Part shown: positions 33,801 through 44,229 of the stretch, piece by piece | Numbering within the stretch: the first letter of the stretch is position 1 | Layout: each line of letters begins with the position of its first letter | Assembly (NCBI GenBank): GCA_914767715.1 | Contig: OU612067.1 | Span: forward strand, 15,317,001-15,381,000 | Direction: 5' to 3' | Source of the DNA: Membranipora membranacea | Lineage: Eukaryota > Bryozoa > Gymnolaemata > Cheilostomatida > Membraniporidae | DNA length: 64,000 nucleotides | The notes under the pieces: model-generated | What the model was told of the DNA's origin: nothing | What the model saw: the letters and a program-made list of their open reading frames with translations, nothing else | Database searches by the model: none | Position numbers and translations under genes: made by a program

Positions 33801-36800
33801 CCCAATTGTCAAGAGGACCAACCTTCAACCATCATTATGTTGAAAGTGTTGTGTTCATTGTGTGATGGGCCTCATGACTGCATTCCAGCTTGCCTGCACC
33901 AAACAATAACTTGGTGCCCCAAGTGCCTTTCCAAATTTGATCATAGAAAATGTATATCCCTAGTCTGAGCCTGTCATTGCAAACTAGTTAACACAACCAA
34001 ACTAACAGTGCTAATTCCTTTCATGGCAGGGCTCTGCCGGTGAATCCACTCTCATCACTCTTCTGGCTGCCAGAACAAGGAAGCTTAATAAACTTGACAG
34101 CGACAGCATCAGCGACAGCATAAGCGACAGCAGCAGCGACAACAACAGTGACAGTGGAGATGAAACCAGTGACTTTAACCACCAGCTCGTTTGCTACGGC
34201 TCTGAATTTGTAAGTACATGTTTAATGTGAAAGACATAGTTGTGACATACAAATACAGTACAAACTGGTCAAATTTGTACTTGTATCTTCTAGTCTGTTC
34301 AAATAGCGTTGAGTGCTGTGTCTCTCAACTGACGAAGCTCCTTTCAAACCCAAATTTTCCGATCCGTAATTTGGACTGGATTCAATAATGTAATTGTGTC
34401 ATGTCTATGTTTATTATTAAGTTTATGGGTTTAGCATTATCCAGGCATTAGTATGAATCTTCGTGAATCAACAGACAGCCATAATTTTGATCCTCTACAG
34501 GTTCCCACACCTTAACCGCAATCTTTTTTTCTCTCAGGCCCATAGCTCTGTTGAAAAAGCTGCTATTCTTGCCAATGTGCAAGTGCGGTTTCTTAAAGCA
34601 GATAACAAATACTCACTGAGGGGAGAATCTTTGCTTGCAGCCATAAAGGAAGATAGAAGAAAAGGCCTCGTTCCATTTTATGTAAGTTTCATGTTATTTC
34701 AACCTCATGTGCTAAACAAATACCTACAGAGACAAAATATCTCTATGAGTTAATCCTTGGTCAAGCTTCATCACAGGGCAGATATTCTTTAAGCTATAAA
34801 TTTAATGATTTAAACATAATTCCATACATTAATAAATATAGGTGTATTTATATATACATATAGTAATATAGAAACTGATTTGCATAATTTGCAGGTCGCT
34901 GCCACCGTGGGTACAACATCCATGTGTTCATTTGACAATCTCAAAGAAATTGGACAAATATGTAAGTCAGGTTTTCATTTTATTTCAAACTGAGTCTCAA
35001 ATTTGTTCAATGCAAGCAGAAAAAGAACTTATATATCCTGCTCCAGATTCTACAACATTGTGTACTCAATTCAGAAATAGTAAACTGTATGTCAAAGCGT
35101 GACTATTAAGCCATTTCTGACCGATTAATAACCTTTGCTGTCTTATTTACTAGGTGAAGAGGAAGGGTTATGGCTCCATATAGATGGTGCATACGCAGGT
35201 TCTGCAGCCATCTGTCCTGAATACAGATATATTCTTGAGGGTGTTGAAGTAAGCAATTTTATCAACAAAATACCAAATTTACTGATCAATCATGATACCT
35301 ATTGAATACGGTTTAATGGTCTAAACACACTTGAGAGGTTGCAACCTCAGCTGATCCTCAATGAGTTTTTCTATACACATCAATCCTCCGAGGATCCGCT
35401 GAGGCCTATGTGTTAGTAATGTGACATCATGCAAACCGCTCTACATTCCGAAGTTGCAACCGCTGATCAAACCTCTGAGGATCAGCTGAGGCTGCTGTCA
35501 GCATATATGTTAACAATGGTTACATTGTGCAAACCTCTGAGGTTGCAACCACTAAGTGTGTTTTGACCATAAGACTATAGTAATGTTTAAAGGGCCTTTG
35601 TATAAGTATGAAAATATAGGTAACACTTGCAAGGAAATATAATGCAGAGATATTTAGGAATTATTATATTAAGTATTCATTTACAAAACTATTATTTCTT
35701 TTTTTTCTGTTGTAGTTTGCTGATTCGTTATGTGTTAGTCCACATAAATGGCTGATGGTGAACTATGAATGTTCAGCACTTTGGTTGAGTGACTACAACT
35801 TGGTCGCCAATGTGTTTAAAGTAAACCCAGTATACTTGCAGCACATACACGATTCTGAAATCATTGATTTCAGGCACCTACAAATCCCTTGTGGCAGAAG
35901 ATTCAGAGCTTTGAAATTGTGGTTTGTCTTCAGACTCATTGGCGTCAAAGCACTCCAAGCAAATATCAGAAAGGTAAACTACCGGTTTAAAATATTTTCT
36001 AGTTCTACATGTTGGCACCAAAAATCGTTTTATATAGAGCTCTTCCAATCCAGGTAACATTGTGGGGATTTCTGTGTAACTTTTATGTGTGATCTCCTAA
36101 CAAAGCTATGGATCAAGTTGATGTTGTGCAACAGAAAGCTTGAGTAAAACTAACACAACCTAAGGCTTATCAAATCATTACTGTATCTTCAGATGCTCTA
36201 TGTGCATTCATCTTTTTACAAGCACAGAGGCAAATCATGAATTACTCACCAATACTGAAATATATTGTGGTTAGTACCAGTCACGTCATAACTAACCGTT
36301 GTCATCAATATCAGAATTTAGAGTAGTTTTCTATCTGACATGTCTTCCTCTTTGTTCGCTTACCTGTGATTTCATATTTAAAATTATTTTACCTCTCTGT
36401 CATTTAGCAAGCAGCACAAGCTAAAGAATTTGAGAACTTTGTGATAAAGGATGATAGGTTTGAGATTATTGGTGAGGTCACATTAGGACTTGTCTGCTTC
36501 AGAGTCAAGGTATGTCACTTTGCCACAATCTTATAGCCCTTGTTCATGCTAAAATTGGAATAGCTAAAAATGTAATATTATGAGCACTTTCTGTAGGTAT
36601 ATTGGGGCTCAACTACTGTTTAACAACTTTCATTGGTTAGTATTTATTTTGTTCCAGGGTTCAAACCGACTCAATGAAGAGCTTGTGAAGCAAATCAACC
36701 AACTTTCTGTAGGTATATTGGGGCTCAACTACTGTTTAACAACTTTCATTGGTTAGTATTTATTTTGTTCCAGGGTTCAAACCGACTCAATGAAGAGCTT

Positions 36801-37517
36801 GTGAAGCAAATCAACCAGGTTGACCGTAGAATATTCATGGTACCAAGCGAGGTAAGCTTTTAATAACATTTTTTAAATCACTGCATTGGGTTTAGATATC
36901 ATCCATTGATTCACTATGGAATGATTTCGTCAAAAGGATTTCAACAACGCAAAATCATCCCGTAATTACCCACTTTCTCACAATTTTTACTGATGTCACT
37001 GAGAAAACAAGGTCATTGATATAGGGCGTAGTTTTAACAATTCTTTGAGAAACAATTTCGCTCCATTAAACCAATAAAGTGATAAAAAGAAAGAAAGGAT
37101 CAGAATATCAAGCATCTACAGATCCTGGCTTCAACACAAAACATAGCAGCCAAATTCTCAGATGTTGAGGGAATAAGTATACTGAATGCTAATTTGACAG
37201 CAATACGCAGCCATGTTATGCCAAGCTCTGATGTTGAGTTAAATTGGAAGTGGTGACAGCACAATCTCCCTCCGTGCCTCAGGCCCAATACCGTCTTTCT
37301 CGGATCTAGTTCTTAAGCATTCACCTACAATATGATTTGCTTTCTCTTTTAGGCTAATGGAGTACACTATATGAGGCTTGCGATATGCTCCACAAAAACG
37401 ACATCTGCTGACATTCAACTTGCGTGGCAGGCAGTTCGCGAAAGTTATCAGTTTATCATTGATAGAACCTACACAACAGATACACAATCAGCAGACCAAT
37501 GTGTAATTCCTGCATGA
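30851..37517 (+). CDS. DDC: Aromatic-L-amino-acid decarboxylase (PLP group II), complete
   Basis: Twelve coding exons join in phase to 511 aa: 30851-30962, 31558-31658, 32577-32690, 33318-33437, 34030-34209, 34538-34681, 34895-34961, 35154-35248, 35716-35973, 36408-36509, 36774-36851 and 37353-37517. Length matches the family (about 480-510). The enzyme removes CO2 from aromatic L-amino acids to give amines. The family landmarks are present: H211 in AHSSVEKA (stacks on PLP), GTTS at 263-266, D290 in HIDGAYAG, the Schiff-base lysine K322 in SPHKW (usually NPHKW), and the catalytic-loop Y351. G371 in IPCGRRFRA matches DOPA decarboxylase; histidine decarboxylases have Ser there. Exon 34030 carries an Asp/Ser-rich loop. 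Start: [12 protein letters not shown] aligns with the family N-terminus; ATG 30857 is an alternative. The exact substrate is uncertain. It is soluble, with no signal peptide. Confidence 0.93.
32697..32851 (+). repeat. AAAGGTTGATT minisatellite in decarboxylase intron 3
   Basis: About a dozen copies of an 11-14 bp unit (AAAGGTTGATT with variable A runs) start within ten bases of the donor at 32690. Many copies contain GGTTGA, so the tract could confuse donor choice, but none is a better donor than GTATGT. Confidence 0.85.
36586..36817 (+). repeat. Exact 116-bp tandem duplication spanning acceptor and 44 nt of exon 11
   Basis: 36586-36701 and 36702-36817 appear identical base for base. Each copy holds the 3' intron end, the AG acceptor and the first 44 nt of decarboxylase exon 11. 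Only the second copy continues into the remaining exon with an open frame and a good donor, so the upstream copy must be skipped for an intact enzyme. Confidence 0.95.
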
Positions 37518-37518
37518 G

Positions 37519-38420
37519 ATGTTACATCGTGCAGTTTTGACACGCTTGTGGATGCTTTGCAGTCTGTTATCCAGGGCTGGTGGTGTGATTATTATACAAA
37601 GGATCACATGAAGCCTATACAGTGGGAAGGAGAAACCAAGTGGGATTCAGTAATTTATAAGATTAAATTGATGGTTTCCATTTTACGCTAACGGAATTGG
37701 TGATGTTACACATAATGCTGACTGGCTGATACTCACACCAAGGTGGTGAATTACTGTCAAGGCTAGATACTTTCGCCATTGACATGTGTAATATATGCTA
37801 TAGCTATGGCAGTACTTTGTCTTAAAAAGACCATCTTATTTTGCGATTTTTTTGTGACTGTTACTATTTATTTTGTAACATTTCCATTTCATAATTATTG
37901 CAAATTTCAGAAAAGGATTATTATTTTTTTGGACCTCAAGCAATCTCATCTGATTTGAGCAGTGAAGTGTCAATCTCAAACAATAAATTATGTTGAAACA
38001 CACCCTCAAAACTTTGTTTATGTTGCAATATGTCGAGGTGAGCATCAGGGTCTGCTGAAATACCCAAGTAGAAGCTGCCAAATAATTGTAAAAGCAACGT
38101 AAGCTGGCTTTACCTACTTTCTACAGGCAACAATATCAAATATAACATAACTCCTAACAGCTGTGCTCTGCCTACCTACCTAGACCTCCATTATATTTCA
38201 CTGCGACTAATGTTTCCCAAGTGTCTTAGCAGATGACATTGCACTATCTGATTATGCAAGCAACAAGTTGACAACCCCTGAGTGCAGTTAGAAAATATGT
38301 CACCTGTCAGAAAGACCACACTAATGCGATTACTACTACCCCTGACTTTACAGAACCTGTGGCTTTGTTGGTGACAAACCCCTTTGTACAGGTCGAATTA
38401 TTGTAATTTTTTCTCATAAC
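37519..38420. other. Downstream of the decarboxylase: likely 3' UTR and intergenic DNA
   Basis: No coding sequence was found. AATAAA at about 37982 is a candidate polyadenylation signal for the decarboxylase mRNA. Confidence 0.4.
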
Positions 38421-38930
38421 AATTGATTGATTGATTGATTGATTTTTATTTTTTCATACGATATCATGGCACGGATAACTCAGTGGTACATAAAATTGTT
38501 GTTGTAAAAATTCATAAGGTAATTAAAAAAACTGCACTGGCGTTTAGTGGTACGGCTGTGTTTGGGCCTGAAATTATAGGCATTGCGTGGGGATACTCTT
38601 TGATCGGTATCAAAAATGATACGATTGTACAAAGAATGAGACTCATTTCTTAAAATATTAATGAAATGATTAGCACAGATTGAAAACATAAAATCATTGA
38701 GGTTGGTAAGATGCAAAGCTAAACAGCGTTCCTCATAGTTAAATTCTGGGAGCATAACTCTCAATGCTGCCTTTTGTACACTTTCAAGCTTTGATTTGTT
38801 GTGGTCAGATAAAAAAGTATAAAATGCTTGAATGGCATAGCACATGATGGAACGAATGTTTGTAGTGTAAAAAATGTTCAAACCTTCAACGCTTAGAACA
38901 ATTAATTTCAGTTTACGCATTAAAACAGGC
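38421..38930 (-). pseudogene. 5'-truncated non-LTR retrotransposon, C-terminal RT fragment with (CAAT)n tail
   Basis: The minus-strand ORF 38920-38480 (146 codons) resembles the region after the RT domain in CR1/L2-like elements (LESVQKAALRVMLPEFNYEE, followed by a C-terminal segment ending NNFMYH). It stops shortly before a run of ATTG/CAAT tetramers at 38421-38445, which lies at the element's 3' end as expected. No RT catalytic motifs remain. This is a dead fragment from a different family than the 25-kb copy. Confidence 0.7.
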
Positions 38931-39125
38931 GAGTATTACATTTAGATATCAGGCAATCAATGTGCTTGTTTAGATTTTGTTTTTGATCAACAAAAATTTA
39001 ACTGATGACTGTGGCTGCAAAGATGTACACTCAATCTGAACCGCTTCTGAAAAGTTATGACTACACGTTCAATTTTATGTGAACTTTTAAATTGGTCTAT
39101 ACTTTCATTTATTTATTTATAGACT

Positions 39126-39437
39126 TCAAGTATTCAGGCATTCAGGCATTCAGGCATTCAGGCATTCAGGCATTCAGGCATTCAGGTATTCAGGCATTCA
39201 GGCATTCAGGCATTCAGGCATTCAGGCATTCAGGCATTCAGGCATTCAGGCATTCAGGCATTCAGGCATTCAGGCATTCAGGCATTCAGGCATTCAGGCA
39301 TTCAGGCATTCAGGCATTCAGGCATTCAGGCATTCAGGCATTCATGCATTCAGGCATTCAGGCATTCAGGCATTCAGGCATTCAGGCATTCAGGCATTCA
39401 GGCATTCAGGCATTCAGGCATTCAGGTATTCAGGTAC
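39126..39437 (+). repeat. 8-bp minisatellite (ATTCAGGC)n, about 39 copies
   Basis: An almost perfect array of ATTCAGGC with only a few variant units (ATTCAGGT, ATTCATGC). Three units make 24 bp, so the array is open in frame as repeated SGIQAFRH. That is an arithmetic by-product rather than a protein. Confidence 0.97.
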
Positions 39438-39954
39438 CGTTATCCTTTTCATTGCAATAAATGAAGAAGAAAAGGACAAAGAATATGCGAAGAATAGGAC
39501 GTCTACAGGCTGTGGCCATTTGGAATTTGAGTGATGGTTAACCACACGCTCCAAGACTAGTTTCCAAACAGATATTTCCAGATCATCAGGATCTAATCCA
39601 TAAGAGTGCTGGTCTCAGAATTGGTCGAAAAGTAATACATTTGTAATCCTTTGTTTGCTAAGCTGTGTTGTGCAGGCATCCTTATTTTTTTAACACTTTT
39701 ATTGGCAGTCTATTTCATTCCAGTAGCATAGCCCGATACAGAACATCATGATGCCCTCATCTCATTAATCTGCATCATTGAGACTGATAATCTGTTAATC
39801 TAATAATTTATGCCTACCCATTGCTTCAGAAATATATATCCAATAATTGCCTCCCCACAGTAAGTAAGAAGACAACTCCTGGCTGTTGTTGAAAAACTCC
39901 AAGCTCTCTAACACCAGGGAGGGTGTCTTCCCACAATTACCACAAAGAAATACT

Positions 39955-40327
39955 GTTCATAACTGATTCTAAGATCAGTCCATGCGATAAGATTAACACA
40001 GGTTCAACATTTGAGTGGACTGTTATCTTCAAATTGTCAACCTTGGTGGTGCAATTCTGTATGCATACTGTGTTTTTGAAGTTAATTTTTTCATCCACAC
40101 TCAGTCAGTCTACTATTGATTGAGAGAAACAGTGATAAAGTTTTTGATCTATCTGTATAATGGTGTGGAACATTAGTTAGTGTTTATAGAGAGGGTGTTC
40201 CCAAGGAGAATTGCACCACAGGGAGAATTGCACGGTAAGTGTCGACAATTTGAAGATAACAGTCCACATAAATATTGAACCTGTGTTAAACTTATCGCTT
40301 GGACTGATCTTGGAATCAGCTATGAAC
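39955..40327. mobile_element. Foldback element with ~105-120 bp inverted arms
   Basis: 39955-40058 is a close inverted copy of 40207-40327. The right arm has an extra repeat of AGAATTGCAC at its outer end. About 150 bp lies between the arms. ORFs on opposite strands of the two arms translate similarly only because the DNA is mirrored. Confidence 0.8.
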
Positions 40328-41024
40328 AAAATGACATTGAAAATTGTTGCGAAGCTCCAAAGAATAGTCAGCAATGAGTTCGAATACTTTTGCCAAGAGG
40401 TCACCCGGAGCAGCACACACCACTACAATATCACTAGACTGCTTTGGATGATGAAACATAGGGTAGGAAATATTGTTTTATATCGCAACGGTTGGGTTTA
40501 TAGATTTCAGGTCCACAACAGCTAAACATTTTACTTTCTCTTTTCAATAAAATAATGCCACACTGCTTCCACTTATGCAATACACAAACTACAGCAGTGT
40601 TATAAATTTCAGTATTTAATTCAGTTTTTTTTGTATTTCATTTTATTTGTGCTAAAATTGAAAGGTAAATGAGAGATACAGTTATTACGGATGATTACGG
40701 ATGAGCAGCAAAACTGAGGGTCATAAATAAATTCCATGGACTGGAAAGATAAATATCACCAGCACACATGATCAATCATGAATTATGAAATCATGAGCAA
40801 TAAGAATTGTTAGTCATCATTGATCCCCTATTCTATAGTGTAGTACTGAATCTTATATGTCCGATTTGGAGAAGAGCCAATTATACGTGATAATATTAAA
40901 TTATCCCCAGATATCTCTTTGCATGTAATCCGTCCCTCCTGATGGCCAGTCAGTCCACCAACACACTCACCTGTAAATATTTATGGGTGATCGATGATGA
41001 TTGATCAACTATGGAACATAAGGG

Positions 41025-41843
41025 TTATGCTACAGATAAATAATATGTGATCATGTTCCAAAACCTGTAATCAAGCGTCAAATGTTTGACATACATATCA
41101 TCATAAGTTTCAAGACTTATGTTATAACCACCTGTAGCTTTACTGAACATACCTGTATTAATATCCTGTATCCATATCCTGCTGCTGCTGCTGTTGACAA
41201 GAAGATATCTGTCATTGAAGCAGACAACTCCTTGCGGTCTCTCCACATCACCTCCCCACTATCTACATTAATTCTAAACACTGCGCTAGAAGCTGGTACA
41301 ATGGCAATAACAGAGTTTTCCCCAAATGAGGTCATGCTGATAAAATTACCAGTTGACAAGTCACACGGTATTCGCTTAATTAAATCCCCAGTAAGAGAAT
41401 ATACTGTAAACTGTTTTTGGTTTAGGATCAGGTACTACTATGCTGTTTTCAGTGAGAGCAAACTCAACATAGACACCATGGATATCAGTAGTCCAGTGTC
41501 TTATCTGCGCACCAGTTAAATCATGTACATGGATTCTGTGCTGCCTAGTTGTACTTATCAGCAAATACAGTTGGTTGTCATTAACAGCAAAACTTAGTAC
41601 AACATTATCATCACCAAGCCTTATGAACTCGTGCTCAACTTGACCATCTTGTTTGACTCTATCTACTGATCCACCATACCCTACATGATTTCCTATATAA
41701 GTGTACTGCAGATGATGACACACAGAATCTGTGGATTGGCTAACGGTACATTCTTTGAGTAATCTCAGTGATGAAGGCGGATTGCCTGGTGTCTGTAGAG
41801 GTGATCGGATAGATTGAGGTATTTGTGTTAGTTCATGCTTCAT
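41025..41843 (-). pseudogene. Beta-propeller-like (NHL/WD-type) gene with two compensating frameshifts
   Basis: Read on the minus strand, 41843-41376 is open, then homology-like sequence continues in a second frame (41359-41247). It returns to the original frame for 41246-41025. All three pieces show repeating beta-strand units with turns such as VNDNQLYLLIST, TVYSLTGDLIKR, GENSVIAIVPASSAVFRINV and CFNDRYLLVNSSSSRIWI, typical of six-bladed NHL-like propellers (about 42-residue period). The first shift lies in an A5 run near 41413 and the second near a G4 run about 41258. The product would be about 270 aa starting MKHELTQIPQ. It may be a pseudogene, or two homopolymer sequencing errors in a real gene. 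Family assignment is by appearance only. Confidence 0.55.
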
Positions 41844-42264
41844 GTTCAGCTAACTGCAATAACAGGTCAGGTTTTAATCTTTCTTCAAGATTTTAAGGGT
41901 CAAAAAGATAAATACAAAAGTTGGATTTAATATATCAGATCACTTATTCTTTTATTTACTTTGTTACCTTGCCAAGCCGGGAAGACAAGCTTTTTCTCAA
42001 TCTCGGGCACCTGCATCATAAATAATATATCAAGGTCATTAACAGCTGGTCATTAGAACTCACTCATCTCGAAAAGCAAACAGTCAAACTTTTCTGGTTC
42101 AAAAGAATTTGACCAATTCAGAAAAGAGTTGTCTTCTCCTTTTGCTTTGGGAGGAGGGGACCACCAATGAGACAGGCAAAGAAGCAACCTGCTGTTTGTG
42201 TAGCTGTCAAAAGTTAACAAGATACCTATAGAATCCTTTTTCTTATATGTACACTTTATAAATA

Positions 42265-42838
42265 GCCAACCCGTTGAGAAAGCGGAGCATTTTAAGTACT
42301 TAGGTACATATTTTAGACATGACCTAAAGTGGCATGAAAACACAAGTTATACCTATAAAAAGCTCTGAACAAGGTTTTATTGTTTTTCTAAATTTAAACA
42401 GATCAATCCCTCTAAGTCACAAAAACACAATTTTATAGAAACTTTGATATTTCCCATTTTTATGTGTAACATTGAGTTATGGTATTTTTCAGCCACTCAG
42501 GGTAATAGAGAAAAACTTCTCCGTCTACTTTTTAAGAATTCTCACTTTTTTTATGCTGACTCCTTAGTGTGTAGTAAAATTGAAAATACTGTTAAAATTT
42601 TTTGTAAATTTTGATACCCATATTATTAATCAGTGCTACTCTTTTTGCAGGAAATCATACAGGATGCCAAAAATTAAGACCGAAAGATTTTTATGTAGTT
42701 TTATACCTACGAGTATCAAAGTTTTAAATGATATGCCACTACAATCACAAAGCCTTTTTAAACAATTGTAAACTGTCTTTGACGGACTTACCAATAAACT
42801 GCCATCTTATCTTAAGACCTCTATAAATAAATAAATAA
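42265..42838 (+). pseudogene. Non-LTR retrotransposon C-terminal fragment with (AATA)n tail
   Basis: The plus strand reads HFKYLGTYFRHDLKWHENTS, a typical post-RT motif (KYLG plus aspartate/lysine-rich turn). Homologous-looking sequence then continues past an in-frame TGA near 42366 and at least one frameshift to QSQSLFKQL and a stop at 42771. An AATAAATAAATAA tail at about 42825-42838 marks the 3' end. The copy is heavily decayed. Confidence 0.65.
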
Positions 42839-43356
42839 AAGCCAACCTGACTCTCAAACACGGCAAGTATACCTGCCCTCGACAGTTTCTACCATTAACC
42901 CTAATATATGACATGTTACGGATCATAACCTTCATTCAAATGATCTACAAGCCGCTGTACAGATCTATAGATGGTCAGGACTCTCACATTGTTTGTACCG
43001 AGGCGAGACCAAGGCATGCTTTTATAGTTTAGGTTTGCTGAGCATTTGTGGGGTATCAGTTACCCAAAGTACTCATTACACAAAGCTTAGTGATCTTAGT
43101 ATTAAAATTGAAAAAAAAAAGATAATTATATTCATACAAACTCATACCTTGAATTAAACTCTGGGATTATCAATGGAGAGGCTAACTATTGGAATATGTG
43201 AAAATATTTTAGCTGTTATAACGAAACTAACACAAAGTAGAGGTTGAAATCAAGACATTCACTACCTCGTGAGATACATTATTTCTCTCAAGGTAGTAAG
43301 GTTCATAAGGGCAAATCACTGAGACTTTGTGACAATTAGTTCTGAGTTATCAGGCA

Positions 43357-43399
43357 ATAAAGAATGATCCGGTGAGGTTTTCCTCACCAGATCATTCAG
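43357..43399. repeat. 16-bp inverted repeat (hairpin)
   Basis: GAATGATCCGGTGAGG and CCTCACCAGATCATTC flank TTTT-rich bases, with one mismatch in the stem. No gene is adjacent, so a transcriptional role is not supported. Confidence 0.6.
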
Positions 43400-43500
43400 A
43401 AATTATGAGTTAGACAAAAGCTTTATGATGGCACAGGGTATGTTTAACATGATGAAAGTACAGGGTACAATGTTTTCATTCTGCAACAGAATACTGCAAT

Positions 43501-43661
43501 TGACTAAAACCGCTAATTTTTCCCACATAATATTCCCAAAACCGCCACTCAAAAGAAAACAAGTATGATTTGCAGCTACAGTGGCGGTTTTGGTTAGACC
43601 AAAACCGCCATAATAACAGGCACTGGGGACATTATGTGGGAATAATTGGCGGTTTTGGTCA
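43501..43661. mobile_element. Foldback MITE-like element, ~37-bp arms starting TGACYAAAACCGC
   Basis: Left arm 43501-43537 and right arm 43625-43661 are inverted copies with a few mismatches. Inside there is a second inverted pair of AAAACCGCCACT type. The unit is 161 bp and non-coding. No clean target-site duplication could be assigned. Confidence 0.7.
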
Positions 43662-44229
43662 ACCCGGCAATACAGTTCTTATCACAAGACAACATGAAGT
43701 TTAACCAACACTAAATTATAATATGAGAATATTTAGGTAATCATCTGTCCTTTCGGCAAGCGCAGACAACCATGCATTTATTGGTTTATTTTCTAACCCA
43801 ACTACTATCAGATGCTCAGAGTTTAAGGTTGCATGTTTGTTGCCTAAGTACCATACAGGTCATTATCAACAAGAGCTGTAACTCCAGGGTCAATGTTTGT
43901 CTTTTTAGTTTTGTTTGCCATAAGCACAGAGGAGTATTTCTCTTCAATCGTCTTCTCTTCTTCAGCTCTGAAATGATTGAAGCAAGTTACTTTGAATTGT
44001 ATTGAAACCACTCGTTGAATAAACTCGCTGCTGACCTTTCAAGTCTTTAATTCTAACTGGTAGTCTTAATGAAGTTGTAACAATGGGAAGAGAAAAATAT
44101 CTGCATTTGAAGCTCACACAATGAGATCAACTAACTCTAGATTGACCTAGTCAGGTTGCCTGAGATGGATGAGTGTCCCACCAGCCTGCCCCAACCTGGA
44201 ACTCATTTCATTTATAAAAGGTAAGTATT

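Noticed and set aside
39126-39437. CRISPR-like array
   Set aside because: Units are 8 bp with no spacers, and the genome is eukaryotic.
39092-39460. 122-codon ORF across the ATTCAGGC array
   Set aside because: Purely the translation of a minisatellite; no splice or gene context.
39923-40416. Two similar ORFs on opposite strands
   Set aside because: They are the two arms of the inverted repeat, not a gene pair.
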